Shown piece by piece: positions 35,301 through 48,600 of a stretch of DNA of 64,000 nt. The notes below the pieces were generated by a model that saw only the letters and a program-made list of their open reading frames with translations, ran no database searches and was not told the DNA's origin. A program made the position numbers and the translations under genes. Position 1 is the stretch's first letter. Each line of letters opens with the position of its first letter. Source of the stretch: Pratylenchus scribneri (taxonomy: Eukaryota > Nematoda > Chromadorea > Rhabditida > Pratylenchidae); contig JAQSEB010000085.1 of assembly GCA_030063045.1 (NCBI GenBank), positions 558,001 to 622,000 of the forward strand, in the 5' to 3' direction.

Positions 35301-37512
35301 ATGAAAAAATTTTAATGGATTGGCCAATGCCCCAAAACATAAAATCCCAAAAATGCGAAATTGCCCAAATTCCCAGGAATCTTTTATTTCGGAGTCTTTC
35401 AATTTTGCTTTTTTTTTAAACGTTTTCTGTGCAATTTTAAACGGCAAAACAATTAGTTGACCCTAAAAAGCCTAAATCCCACGCAAATTTTGAATGGGTG
35501 AAAATTTAGTGCATTTTTGTCAGGAAATTTGACATTTTTTGGGGGCAAATGGTGGGAAATGTCCAATATTTAAGGGTGAATGGCACTCTTTCGTACTTCG
35601 ATATGTCAATTTGGTGCGCATGGGTGCCGTGGGTGGTTCCATCAAAATTCAGGAAAAATAAAAGGAAAATGCCGAAAATTTTGATGGAATACAGCGGGGC
35701 AAAAATGTGTGGGAATGAATGATGCCAAGGGCACCATTTTAAGTAGTTGGGGGACCAATTTTGGGAGAATGCCGAAATGCCGATGTGCTTCATCAAAATT
35801 TATGTGGGAATGATGTTAAAGAATGATGGATTTGGTGCATGCGCGCAAATTTAGTAGTCCCAGGAAAATGGCGACATTTTTAACCTCCAATGGAAAATGG
35901 ATGAATTTGGAAGGGAAAAGTGCCGTCCGAATTCAAGTGCACTTTTCTCGGAATTGGTCAAAAACAAATGAGGCCAAATTGTAAAGGAGGACAAAGATTT
36001 GACCAACAAGCAAAGAATGCGAATATTGTGAATGGACTCAAAAATATGTGCAAAAAATTTAGTTCCGCATTGCGCGCATTGCCAGAGGATGCCTCAAAGG
36101 AATTCATCAGCCAAAGAATTTATGAAATGAAATTTTTACTAAAATTTCAAAGATCAAAGTGGCTGCTGTTATGGAAATTAAAGGACAAGAAATTTTAGGC
36201 TTATTAGTAGGTTTTAAAACCGCGGAGGAATTTTAGGCTTATTAGCCAGTTTTAGAACCGATTTATCCTATTCTAATCATTAGCAAAAGTTTCGCTTAAA
36301 GTCCTTAACAAAATTTAATTAATAAAAAGAGTAATTAGCCCTACTGAATATGCCAAAATTTTAAGAAAACCGATGAAATTTCAAACCGAAATTTGGAAAT
36401 TTTACTTGAAATAACCGAAAATAAGAGAAACCGAAAACTGATTTTTTTAAACCGAAAACTGGGTTTTAAAACCGACACATTCGAGAAACCGACTTTAGAT
36501 AGCCCTATTTTACAATGCTCTTCGGCAACCATATAAATTTATTCCCTGAAAGTTGGCAAAAGAAAAAATATTATTACGCACAAACGCCGTAAAACAACAA
36601 CTACCAAATTCCGTATAATTCTATTGGAATTGATGTGCGCGAGGTGAATGAAAAGGGCAACGGAAATGGCATTGGAATTGGATGAATGAAAAGTTGGATG
36701 AATGAATGGGATGAGGTGGGGGATATTTTGCGTCATCCAAGGAGGGAATAATGATGGATGGGCAAAGTATAATAGTTGAATGAATGAATGGAATAATGAG
36801 GTGGATGTCGGCAAAAATTATGCGTGGAATTTATCCATTCATTCACATTTATACGCCCCCTCCGCCCGTCCGCCCAAATTTGAATGTGCAAATTGGCCCA
36901 TTTGGATGGATGTGGCCAACTTGTCTCATCAAAAAATGTTTTTCCTTCCTTGCCTTCCCGTCGGTTATCCATCAAAAGGGGGAATATAATACTATATGTC
37001 TGGAAGGGAAGGGGTATTTTCTATTTTCGGGAATTGTCAGTGCCAAAAATATGGTATAAATTTGGGAATGTTTCTATTTTTGTTAACCCACGATGCCCAA
37101 TTTTTATCCAATTATGTGGAATTGGTCAGCTAATATTCAAGAGGAGAGAGGGCAAAAATGGGAGAATTTGGCATTTTCTAAAGCGGATTTGACCTTATAA
37201 AATGGAAACAAAAACATGTTTTGAAATGTTCCACACTGAAAAATTCTAAGCCAGATTACCGAAATATTTTATGGTAAAATATATGGCCTAATTTATTAAA
37301 AAGAATTTGAAACTAAATTTGATTTGAACAAAAAGTAATTTATTTTTATTTGGTACAAGAATATGGAAATTATAGAGGAAAGAAATATTGAAAAATTGGG
37401 AAAATGAAGGTAAAAATTTCGGAATTATTTAAAATTATTTAAGCATTTTTGGAATATTTTGGATTATAGAAAGAAATGAGAAAATTGTGGTGTTTGGAAT
37501 GCAAACTTCATC
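32308..37512. other. Intergenic with foldback element
   Basis: Contains the foldback element at 33.6-34.7 kb; otherwise AT-rich. The open stretch at 35920-36198 (+) has a coding-like composition but no partner exons. No supported gene. Confidence 0.5.
33556..34696. mobile_element. Foldback-type element, about 1.14 kb
   Basis: The outer arms (about 33556-33780 and 34475-34696) are near-perfect inverted repeats: TTTTTTGTCCCC phrases, then CTCCTGCTCACATAAACGG and GCGCGGAAGTCAAAAAGAAG. Inner arms are made of GGATTAAG, CCGGATTAAG and TATCCGGATAT subrepeats that are also inverted across the middle. The centre (33940-34110) has GGGATTAGGGTTAGGGG-like telomere-resembling runs. No transposase; a Foldback-like structure with modular arms. 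Confidence 0.8.
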
Positions 37513-40500
37513 TCAGCAAAATGCATCGGCCATAAAGAGGCAACAAAGGCCAATGGAGGCAATGCCCAACAGGGAATGGACGGCCATTCGAATTATCAAC
37601 TTTTCCTGCACCACCTGCGCATTTATATTAATGGAAATTATTTTTAGCCAAAAATTTAACGCTAGATTTATGAATTTAAATGAAATTAGAAAGGAATTGG
37701 CTTTATCATAAAAATTTTTAATTGAATTTCAAAGCATTTTGAGGCCATTTATAAAAATGGACAAAGATAGCAAAATGTTGAGGCTAATTTGATTGGATTA
37801 TAGGATTGATGGAAGTTCTTTTTGAAGGGAACAAAGAAAATGGATGTGTGGGGTACATTGTTGAATGGGCCAAAAATTTGATGCAGATACGTAATCTATG
37901 GTTGAAATTGGATGGAACTGAAATTTTCCTTTTCTCGTAAGAGAAGGGGAATTATTCTAAGCGAAAACACAAAACAAGCGGAATTATTCTAAGCGAAAAC
38001 ACAAAACAGGCGGAATTATTCTAAGCGAAAACACAAACCAGACGGAATTATTCTAAGCGAAAACACAAACAGGCGGAATTATTCTAAGCGAAAACACAAA
38101 ACAGGCGGAATTATTCTAAGCGAAAACACAAAACAGGCGGAATTATTCTAAGCAAAAACACAAAAAAGGCGGAATTATTCTAAGCGAAAACACAAAACAG
38201 GCGGAATTATTCTAAGCGAAAACACAAAACAGGCGGAATTATTCTAAGCGAAAATACAAAACAGGCGGAATTATTCTAAGCGAAAAACACAAAACAGGCG
38301 GAATTATTCTAAGTCAGGCGGAATTATTCTAAGTCAGGCGGAATTATTCTAAGCGAAAACTCAAAACAGGCGGCATTATTCTAAAAGCGAAAACACAAAA
38401 CAGGCGGAATTATTCTAAGTCAGGCGGAATTATTCTAAGTGAAAACACAAAACAGGCGGAATTATTCTAAGCGAAAACACAAACAGGCGGAATTATTCTA
38501 AGTGAAAACACAAAACAGGCGGAATTTCTAAGCGAAAACACAAAACAGGCGGAATTATTCTAAGTCAGGCGGAATTATTCTAAGCGAAAACTCAAAATAG
38601 GCGGCATTATTCTAAAAGCGAAAACACAAAACAGGCAGAATTATTCTAAGCGAAAACACAAAACAGGCAGAATTATTCTAAGCGAAAACACAAAACAGGC
38701 AGAATTATTCTAAGCGAAAACACAAAACAGGCAGAATTATTCTAAGTCAGGCGGAATTATTCTAAGTGAAAACACAAAACAGGCGGAATTATTCTAAGCG
38801 AAAACACAAAACAGGCGGAATTATTCTAAGTCAGGCGGAATTATTCTAAGCGAAAACACAAAACAGGCGGAATTATTCTAAGCGAAAACACAAAACAGGC
38901 GGAATTATTCTAAGCGAAAACACAAAACAGGCGGAATTATTCTAAGTCAGGCGGAATTATTCTAAGCGAAAACACAAAACAGGCGGAATTATTCTAAGTC
39001 AGGCGGAATTATTCTAAGCGAAAACACAAAACAGGCAGAATTATTCTAAGTCAGGCGGAATTATTCTAAGTCAGGCGGAATTATTCTAAGTGAAAACACA
39101 AAACAGGCAGAATTATTCTAAGTCAGGCGGAATTATTCTAAGTCAGGCAGAATTATTCTAAGTCAGGCGGAATTATTCTAAGTCAGGCAGAATTATTCTA
39201 AGTGAAAACACAAAACAGGCGGAATTTCTAAGCGAAAACACAAAACAGGCGGAATTATTCTAAGTCAGGCGGAATTATTCTAAGCGAAAACTCAAAACAG
39301 GCGGCATTATTCTAAAAGCGAAAACACAAAACAGGCAGAATTATTCTAAGCGAAAACACAAAACAGGCAGAATTATTCTAAGCGAAAACACAAAACAGGC
39401 AGAATTATTCTAAGCGAAAACACAAAACAGGCAGAATTATTCTAAGTCAGGCGGAATTATTCTAAGTGAAAACACAAAACAGGCGGAATTATTCTAAGCG
39501 AAAACACAAAACAGGCAGAATTATTCTAAGTCAGGCGGAATTATTCTAAGTGAAAACACAGAACAGGCGGAATTATTCTAAGCGAAAACACAAACAGGCG
39601 GAATTATTCAAGTGAAAACACAAAACAGGCGGAATTATTCTAAGTGAAAACACAAAACAGGCGGAATTATTCTAAGCAAAAACAAAAAAGGCGGAATTAT
39701 TCTAAGTGAAAACACAAAACAGGCGGAATTATTCTAAGCGAAAACACAAAACAGGCGGAATTATTCTAAGCGAAAACACAAAACAGGCGGAATTATTATG
39801 GCATCAAAAATGTTTTGTTTTTAAGCACAGATTAATTTTTGAATGAATCCAAAGTGCCCATTTTTAAGAGTGTTCACATTTCGAAGAAAAAGAAATATTT
39901 ACAACAAAATTTCCTTCTGGAAACATCTGCCATTCATGATTTTAAAACAAATTTTGACCCTTTTTGATTCATCAACTTCCCCCTCAAACAAAATTCACCT
40001 GTTCAACGGGCCAATCCAAATATGGGAATGAAAAGTCCAGTTGGCGTTCACAATGCGCGTATGCCCATTCCGGGTAATGGCAAAATCTGTGCAGTAAGGA
40101 AGTAAAAATATTTTTTGTTTTTGCTTTTTTGGTTTATTTTTGAGGAATTGCCATTTTTGGGTAATGTAAATTTAATTAGTTTTTTGGTCAAAAATAGGTG
40201 GGTGTACAATGATTTTTGTTTTTGCCGATTTTCTGACAATAAAAAGGTGCGGTCGAACGTGATATTTTCTTTTTAATTCAATTTAATTGGACAAAAAAAT
40301 TATAAAATAATCAGAGAAAGTTATAGTAATATATCGTTTTTAGCATATTTTCCTATCTTTTGGATCATTAATTTTGTCAAACCCAATGAAATCGATTAAT
40401 TCTTTCTCTAATTAATTCATCCAACTTAAATACTATAAAAGTTACCAAATTTGCAAAATTTATAGCTAAATTCACTGGAAAAATTTGAATAATTTAAGAA

Positions 40501-43500
40501 AAATTCGTTCCTATTTTGTGAAAGTTGGAGCAAAAATTCTCATTTTTCCTTTTTTCCTCCAAAAATTCAATTGGAAATGAATTTCATAAAATAATTCAAA
40601 AACACCAACTGACCGAAGCACACCCAATTCGGGGCTCTCTCGACGTGTCACTGGATTCGGTGGCCGATCCAAAAGTAATGGAGGCCCTCTCAATTCGTTA
40701 GAAGGCTTCAAATTTGCCCAACAAATTATGGAAAATGTGGCCAATGCAACGAGCGTAGTGCCAAGGGCCGAACCAACTGTCAATAGAATTGGAGGATTAG
40801 TTGGAGATTAAATTTGAAGAATTTTTGGATATATCCCTATCAATATTATGGTTGAAGGTGGATTGTATGAAGGCAAAGTTAAAAAAATGTCAAAAGAAAG
40901 GGCTAATAAGAAAGGAAGTTAACCCAGAAAATAGCCAAAAAATATCGTCAGTTGTGAATATGGTGACGGATTTCAAAGATTTTGTGCAGAATCCAACCGA
41001 ACCAAATTACCAAATTAAATTGCAATTCCAAAGTTGATGGAATTGAAATTGTGGATGTTTTGTGGAGAAAAGGCGATATTTTTGCCTTTAGATTAGTTGA
41101 CCGGTCCTTCAGTGACTGGAAGTTGGGCCAAACCAATTTTGAGTTGAAATAAAATTAACAAACTTTATTATCAAATCACTTTATTTTATTTTATTTCCAA
41201 GGAAAATAAATGTTGATTATTGCAGCATTGAAAGTGTTGAATGTGAATGAGAATGAATTGATCATTTAATGGGGGAACATTTGCCTGGGGGAAATGATGA
41301 TGATAACAATCTTTATGGAATAAAAGAAAGTGTGAGAAAGTGAAGAAAATGATTAAATAAAAGAATTGATTAATAAAATAATGAAAAATGAAAAGCCAAA
41401 AATTTGATGGACCAATAATAGAGTTAACCAAAAATTAGTCAATTAAAAATCCTCATCCGGATCCTCGGATCCGTGACATATGGCCGGCCTATTTATAGGT
41501 GGTAACTTTAGTGTATTTTTCTACCTATTTTTTGTTAGATTTACCGTATTTCGTCTAGAAATGTACTGTGGAATAAATAAAATTGCGAAAATTATTTATC
41601 AAGGCAATCCCGGAAATAAAACAATTTCTCTGGTGAGCAGATTCAAACCCGTGAACTAATTTTTACACAAAAAGTTAAGGGTCGATCCCTTTTAAATTTC
41701 CTTAAAATCTTTATAACCCTTAAAACCAGTCTAACTAAACCTAACGGTACAATCATCGGAAAGATGGGATGGGGGTCTAGGTGTACTTTCACCTAAAATT
41801 TTTACTCATTTATTATGTACCAATGGCGAGAATTTGTCGAAGTGGATGGCCGGTTGGTGGCAAAGGGAGAAGGGCAAATAAAAGGGAATAAATGCCGGCA
41901 ATGGACAGCAAATGGACAAAGAAGAGTTGGCAACAATATTGGCCATGGACAAGGGAAAGTAATAAAAGGGCCAATCCCAAGAGGAGATGCCAATGGGCGG
42001 AAGTTAGCCTGAAAATATTATTAATATTTATTTATACCAAGCAAAAATTAAAGTTTGAATTTAAGATTTTATTTGGTTTATGATTGATTAGTTATTGGAA
42101 TTGTTCTTTTGGCCACAGCTCCTTAAGGAAGCTGCCAATTTAGGAAGGCGATATGCCATTTGAAAGCCCTAAATGTCCTCTAAAAAGTGGCTTTACTAAT
42201 TTTTTTTTCTTCTAAAAATGCGGGTTTATTACACTTAAAGGCATATTTTTTAAAAGGTTGGATTTCATAAAGTTTAAAAAAGCTATTTTTTAGAGGATAC
42301 TTTGGCTCTCGAATTGCCTTCCTAAATAGATTGTTTCATTTATGAGCAATGGCCAAAAGATAAAATAATATGGTTAGTTAGAAATGATGCTATTGAAGCT
42401 ACTTTAGATTTTTAGCCTATAAGACAACAAGGAAGCAACCAATTGGACAAGGCTATATAATATCCTGAAGCACCAAATCTGCCCTACAAGGCGGCTAATA
42501 TATTAAAATTTTTTGATAATTAAAATAAATAAACTTCTTTTCTCTCAAAAACCGTCAGTTTATAATGTTCTAAGATAATTGTGGCCATATTTTAGAGGAC
42601 ATTTAGAGCTTTTTATTGGCATTTAGCCATCCCAGATTGACTATTGCCTCGTTGAACTATGGCCAAAATAATTAACCATATATTAAAAATGGCAGAGTCT
42701 GTTTTTCCTACCGTAAATATTGTGCCCTTTGGCAGTTTTATTCACTTCCCTCTTCACTCATCAAAGAGGGGAGTCAATTTCCCCTACCGTAAACAATTTT
42801 CTCTTATTAGATGATTTCAATTCCCTCTCTTCACCTGAAATGATTTGCCCTTGCCGAATATGTGAACAGCACAATGCCGGCACAAAACTGTGCCAACGCA
42901 CAAATGGCAATGATGGAAGCAATGAACATTTGGGCAGAATGCAAAGCCTCCGTGTGGGGCGAATCGCTGATTCGCTCCAGCAAATATGATTGGAAATGGC
43001 CGAGTACACGTTCACATTGTAGCTGAAAATGACTTATTATGAATTATTTATTATAAATTTTATTTATTAAAATGTGGCGAAAATGATGTGTTATTATTTT
43101 TAATGGATTTGAGAGTTTGAATTCCTCAAAGAAAAATTAAAGGTTTCTAGGCAAAATTGTTTAGATTTTGCGATTAAAGTGAAGGTCTCTGGGTATATTT
43201 TTGCGCAAATGAATTTGAATTATTTAGACAAAACAAAATGGTTGATTACTCACATCAGATTTTCTTAAATAACACTATCCACCTGTTTTGTTGCGGTTCG
43301 ATTCAACAATCCCGCACAGAAACTTATTTGTCCGCCAGCCATTTTCACTGATGGGAAATTAAAATATCAAAATTAGGCATGCTGAAATATATCCATTTCT
43401 TTTTCCCAATATTCTTTAATTGACTTGCAAAATTAAAATCCTAGACCTGGGGCTATGTCGATTTAAATTGTAATCATTCCCAGGCCAAAAGCTAAAATCT

Positions 43501-44459
43501 TCTCCTATGAGAATCAAATGCCGCCGTCACACATTCTAAATTCGATATTCTGATTATGGCAAGTGAATTGAAGAGATCGGCATTTGGAAAGCTCTAAAAT
43601 TCCTCCCAAAATTTGCCTTACTGTATATAAATAATAGATACTAAAAGCATAATAGGACTTTAAAACATTTTGAATTCTGGCGAAAAACGCCACCTTAATA
43701 AGCATGATTTCAGGATTCCCAAACATTTGGAGCCTTCGCCTTTTTTGCCTCCAAAGAATTATTGAATATTCTAATATCCAGTATATTGAATATATTTAGA
43801 TTACCTCGTCGAAGGCAAATGGCCTCAGCCGTTGAGGTCAATGAGAGGAAAAATGCGAAAAATGTGGACAAAAATTGGAGGAACAATTCACATCTACACG
43901 AAAATGCAAATTAAGGGAAATATTTAATAAATGACTTATTCGGAAAATCAAGCAATAGGGCATAGACGGAAGTGATTGCCGCCGAAATGCCGCACCAAAA
44001 TGCCAAATAGAAATGAGCGTATGGAAGGCAGAGGAACACGTGGGCCAGACCCACCGTGAATTCCAACTATAAAATGGACAATATTTTGTCCCGAAATTAT
44101 TAATCCAATCAAATAAATTGAGAGATGTCATTTTGAAGAGCGAATTGGCAATTCATTTAGATTAATGATTGGCCAATTTGATTTAAAAGAATTAAAAAAA
44201 ATAAATAAAATAAAAAGAGAACAATTATAGATAATTTTGGTCAAAGTTGATATCGGCACTAAAATGAAAATGAATTCAATCCTTTTTTATATTCGATTAA
44301 TAATTTTTGGAAATAGCCTTTTTTGGCCTATTTTTTCGTCTATTATTAGCCTTTTATTAGACGCTTTTTCGACGCATTCAAATTTCAAAGTTTAAAACTT
44401 ACGAAGGCAAGTAGGCCGAGTAGTGGGTATAATGTCCAAATTATGCCAATCACTTGCAT
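37513..44459 (-). CDS. Polytopic membrane protein, about eight TM segments in two four-TM halves
   Basis: Nine minus-strand exons: 44403-44459, 43936-44066, 43805-43893, 43283-43347, 42835-43022, 41821-42008, 40614-40776, 39999-40086 and 37513-37614. They join in frame to 356 residues, all GT-AG. Hydrophobic segments: IIWTLYPLLGLLAF continuing into FTVGLAHVFL, LAFWCGISAAITSVYALLL, LQFLSTFFAFFLSLTSTA, MFIASIIAICALAQFCAGIV, then LLLGLALLLLSLVHGQY, LLSIAGIYSLLFALLP, VGSALGTTLVALATFSIICW and MAVHSLLGIASIGLCCLF. The pattern of four TM segments appears twice, with polar loops between. No family was recognised; it could be a duplicated tetraspan (MARVEL-like) protein. The last intron holds a 1.85-kb minisatellite and intron 5 two family A elements. 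The stop immediately after FMADAFC leaves no cytosolic tail. Confidence 0.75.
37948..39799 (+). repeat. 32-bp minisatellite array 4 with higher-order structure
   Basis: About 60 units mixing the 32-bp form and a 20-bp short form (AGGCGGAATTATTCTAAGTC). A composite block containing the rare variants GGCGGAATTTCTAAGCG, GAAAACTCAAAA and GGCGGCATTATTCTAAAAG occurs near 38.52 kb and again near 39.22 kb, about 700 bp apart. In the last intron of the membrane protein gene. Confidence 0.95.
42104..42360. repeat. Family A element, copy 10
   Basis: TTCTTTTGGCCACAGCTCC on the left and GCAATGGCCAAAAGA on the right. In intron 5 of the membrane protein gene. Confidence 0.8.
42408..42672. repeat. Family A element, copy 11, diverged
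   Basis: ATTTTTAGCCTATAAGACAAC on the left and ACTATGGCCAAAATAAT on the right, lying 50 bp from copy 10. Confidence 0.7.
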
Positions 44460-45697
44460 TCTTATTTATATATTTTTTTCTTTTTAAAATTCGAAGCTGG
44501 CTATCAAAATATTATGTAGAATTTTTGGCTCTCAATCCAAAATTTCTCGCTCTTTTAACACTTTCCCTAAATATTTTTGGGTCCCACCCCAATCCCAATC
44601 CCAATGGAATTTCAATTTACCATTTTTCTGCGGGGATAAAATTTTCTCTTTTCCAATTTATTTGGAAAAATTTGTTGCTTTGCTTGATGGAAAAAATATT
44701 CACATAAATCCAAGAATTTTAATAGATTTTTATGGCCAAATTGGCCACAAAACATTATGGCCTAAAAAGGGTGCAATTTTGTTGTATTTTGTTCGTTAAT
44801 AAACATATTTAGAGTGAGCTCATAATTTTTCATTAGCCCAAAATTGTGGCAAATTCATTCAAATACTGAAAAGTAAACAAAAAATAAACAAAAATAATTT
44901 GACAAAATATTTCTATTTTTATTTCATTTTTTAAATGCAAATAAACAATTTAAAATTTGACTGTTGTGAGATGAAATTGGCACATTTCCCTGGATAAAAT
45001 ACATGTAAATATAGAGCACAAACAGATAATAAAACATTGGCGAAAGTTCACAGAAACAATGAAAAAAAACAATGAGAATTACAAAGTTGGATTGAAATTT
45101 AGGGAATGATGGAAAAATGGAAAAAATTCAATTTATAAATTGTCCAAAATCATTTTATAATTTGCTTGAATTTTTGGTATAATTTACGAATTTTAAGTTT
45201 TATAATAGCTTTGTAATAATTTCTCAAGGGATTTCAGTAGCCTATGGAATTTGGCCATATTTTTTCAGCCCAAAAATTTACATTTCTTAAGCTAAAATTT
45301 TTTGTCAATTTTCATTGCGAAAATCTCTTTAAACTGTCCAAGAATTTTTTTTCCGAATTTAGCCATCATTTTGAGTACCGTACATCTTATTCTCACCCTC
45401 GATTTTGATGAACGATTTTTAGTTTCACTAAAACTCTGGTGAAAAATCCACTATAATTTGTTCAAAAATGTTCACAATTTAAGGGAGTATTAAGTTTAAA
45501 TAAGATATAAGTATGCCTATAGGATATAGCCACATTTTATGGCCCAAAAAAGTTAAAATATTCAATTAAATTTTTGGACAATTTTAATTGATGTTTTTAG
45601 ATGACAATGAAATCCACAATAAGACAAAGGAAATGGGATAATTGTCAAAAATTGGGCCCAATTTTTTTTGATGTATATTTTACTCGTTCAGCGCCAA
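44460..45697. other. Intergenic spacer
   Basis: AT-rich spacer between the membrane protein start and the end of the HtrL-like gene, both on the minus strand. No exon seen. Confidence 0.5.
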
Positions 45698-48600
45698 TCA
45701 ATTTTGACTAGAATTTGAAGAAGATGAAAGCAGCTTGAAAGCGTCGAACCATCCGCCTTGCAACAAATTGAATGTGGAATTGTATTTTTGAATGGTGACC
45801 AAAAGGGTGGTCTGATCATCGTCCACTTTGTTTTCATCCAACAGTTCAGTGAATATTTTCTGGAAGAATATCCAGAATCGACGAATTACCCGATCATCGC
45901 CGGCCAAGAAGCCGCCGCTCACAACCGACCGTTGCTTTCGGTACACCTACGAAAAAATTGCACATTTTAGTTTTAAACCGTTTTTAATATTATATTTATT
46001 AATATTTTTGCATTTTAGTTTTAAACCGTTTTTAATATTATATTTATTAATATTTTTTTTTGGTAGCATTTTGACCTTGTTGAACGCTGTTATTTTATTT
46101 AATTTAATTCTATTTTCGTTGAATATATAAAGAATATAAAAGAGAAAAAATTTATGAGTTCAACAGTTTTTATGCCAATTTTACCAATAAACTTTTTAAA
46201 AATAATATTTCTTATTTTCAAGAATGTTAATAAATTCAAAGATTTCATTAACTTTTTTCCATATGTAAATTATTTATAAACATCTGCTTGCTTAATTTCT
46301 CTGCATGAATTATGCGTTTTGGATTGAATCATGATTGTTAAATGCACAATTAAATTTGGGACAATTAGGCGAGCCTAGTGCCGAGACCATTCTATAATAT
46401 CAATCTGGTACCTGAGCAATTCTTTTGGCCATATCTCAACAAGGAAGCAACCAATTTAGGAAGGCGATATGCCATTTTAAAGCCCTGAATGTCCTCTAAA
46501 AAGTGGCATTTCTAATTTTTTGAAATTTTAAAACAATTTTGTAAAATAAGCGGCTTTCCTCAGAAGATTAGGGTTTATTACACTCAAAGGCATGTAACTT
46601 TTGCCATTGTTGGATTCAATAAAATTTAAAATAGGCCAATTTGTAGAGGACACTTTTGGCTTTAAAATGGTATATCGCCCACCCAAATTAGTTAAATCTT
46701 TTAAGCTATAGAGAAGAAAAATATTTCCCTTCGAGTGTTAACAATAATAAAACTTTTGGATAAATTTATAGAGCATTTTATTCATTTCAAAAATTAGTGA
46801 GCAATGTTATATATTTATCGAATTACAGGATGGCAAAGAATGCTTATTTTATAATTTGATTAAAATTCAAAATATTATTTAAAAATGGCAAATACTATTT
46901 TTTTAGTTAATTTATTTACTAAATTATTTAAATTTTATGACCCTTTTCCATTTTTGTATTCTGGACTCACCTTGTCCAATGTGTACCGTTCGACCCGTTC
47001 CACCAAAGTTGGCAATTTGACTAGAGTAATTTGGCCAGTACGCAATGCCGATGGCATCCAAACACCTTTTGGAATTGCCGAAGCCGAGCCATGGCCATAG
47101 CCGGCATCAAGCCATGCAAAAAATTGTTCACTGCGCCCAATTGGCCGGGGGAATCGAGAAGTTAGGGTGGCATTGTAGAGGAAATATGGCTGAGGGGGTG
47201 GAAGTGAAATTGATTAAAGAAAGAAATAAAACTAGGCCTAAGAATTTGGCTTAAAATTATAAAATGAACTGACAATGTAAGTAGGTGATTTCATTACTTA
47301 GCCAATTCTTTTGGCCATATCTCAACAAGGAAGCAGCCAATTCAGGAAGGCGATATGCCATTTAAAAGCCCTAAATGTCCTCTTAAAAGTGGCTAAACTA
47401 ATTTTTTGAAAGCTTAAAACAATTTATATAAAAAGTAGCTTTTCCTCAACAAATTCGTGTTCTTTACACATAAAGACATCTAACATTTTAATAAATTTCA
47501 TAGGATTTAAAAAAGGTAAATAGTAGAGAAACTAATCAGACTTTTAAAATTATAAATCGTATTCATAAATAGTGAATATTGCACAAAAATATGGGCCAAA
47601 AATAATACTAGAACATAATTATTGGTACTCACTATTAAACTGTTCATTTTATTAGAAAAGCTGCATATTTTACAAATAATTTTAAATTTTAAAAAAATTA
47701 GATAAGCCACTTTTTAGAGGACATTTAGTGCTTTTCAATGGCATATCGCCTTCCAAAATTGATTTCTTCCATATTGAGATATGGCCAAAAGAATGGACCC
47801 AGGGTATTCAATTGTTCCATTTCGCGCCTCTCCTATTTACCCTTCAATTCCCTTGGGGCTTGTTTTGGGTTTTCAAAAATTAGTAAAGCCACTTTTTAGA
47901 GGACATTTAAGGCTTTAAAATGGCATAATGCCTTCCTGAATTGGTTGCTTTTTGTTGAGATATGGCCAAAAGAATGGACCCAGGTATTGAAAAGGCACGG
48001 CACAGAATTTGACTTATTAGTTCGAAAGTAATTAAATCATTTTATTCACTTAAATTTCACCATTTTTGATTAAATTAGATGCAAAACATTATAATATTGT
48101 CCGTATTTCACCTTTGAATTGACCAGAATGTCATAGTCCGGGTAGAGTGTTTCGGGATGTTCCCTCATTTGTTGGTCCCAGTCCCGTTGCCAATTTATTT
48201 GTTCCCAACGCATTATTTCCTCAATTTCGGGTCGATATTTGTAAAATGGCAATTCCGAGAGGGAAATTTCCACAATCTGTGCACAAAAATTAGAAAATAA
48301 CAAAAAAATTTTCAGAATGGAAAAAAGGCATTTTTTGGCAATAAAATTGGCCAAAATTTTAATATTAATTAAAATTTAATATTATTTTTAGGCAATTTTA
48401 TGCATAAAAAATATCCGAAAAATTAACAGAATAAATTGAATTGCCGAAAGGCTTTTAAGTTCTAGATTTTTGGTAAAAAAAATTGGCCAAAATTTTAATA
48501 TTAATTTAATCGGATTTTAATATTATTTTTCAGAAAATCATTAAAAATGTTATAAATTCGGCCGTTCAGATTTGCCTCTTTTTCAGCATATAAATTTCGA

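Noticed and set aside
35920..36198. Plus-strand ORF with coding-like stretch (NGLKNMCKKFSSALRALPED)
   Set aside because: No recognisable family, no exon partners and a poly-AT tail; kept only as a weak possibility.
41620..41680. tRNA-like T-arm (complement of GATTCAAACCCG)
   Set aside because: No matching acceptor stem or anticodon arm could be drawn around it.
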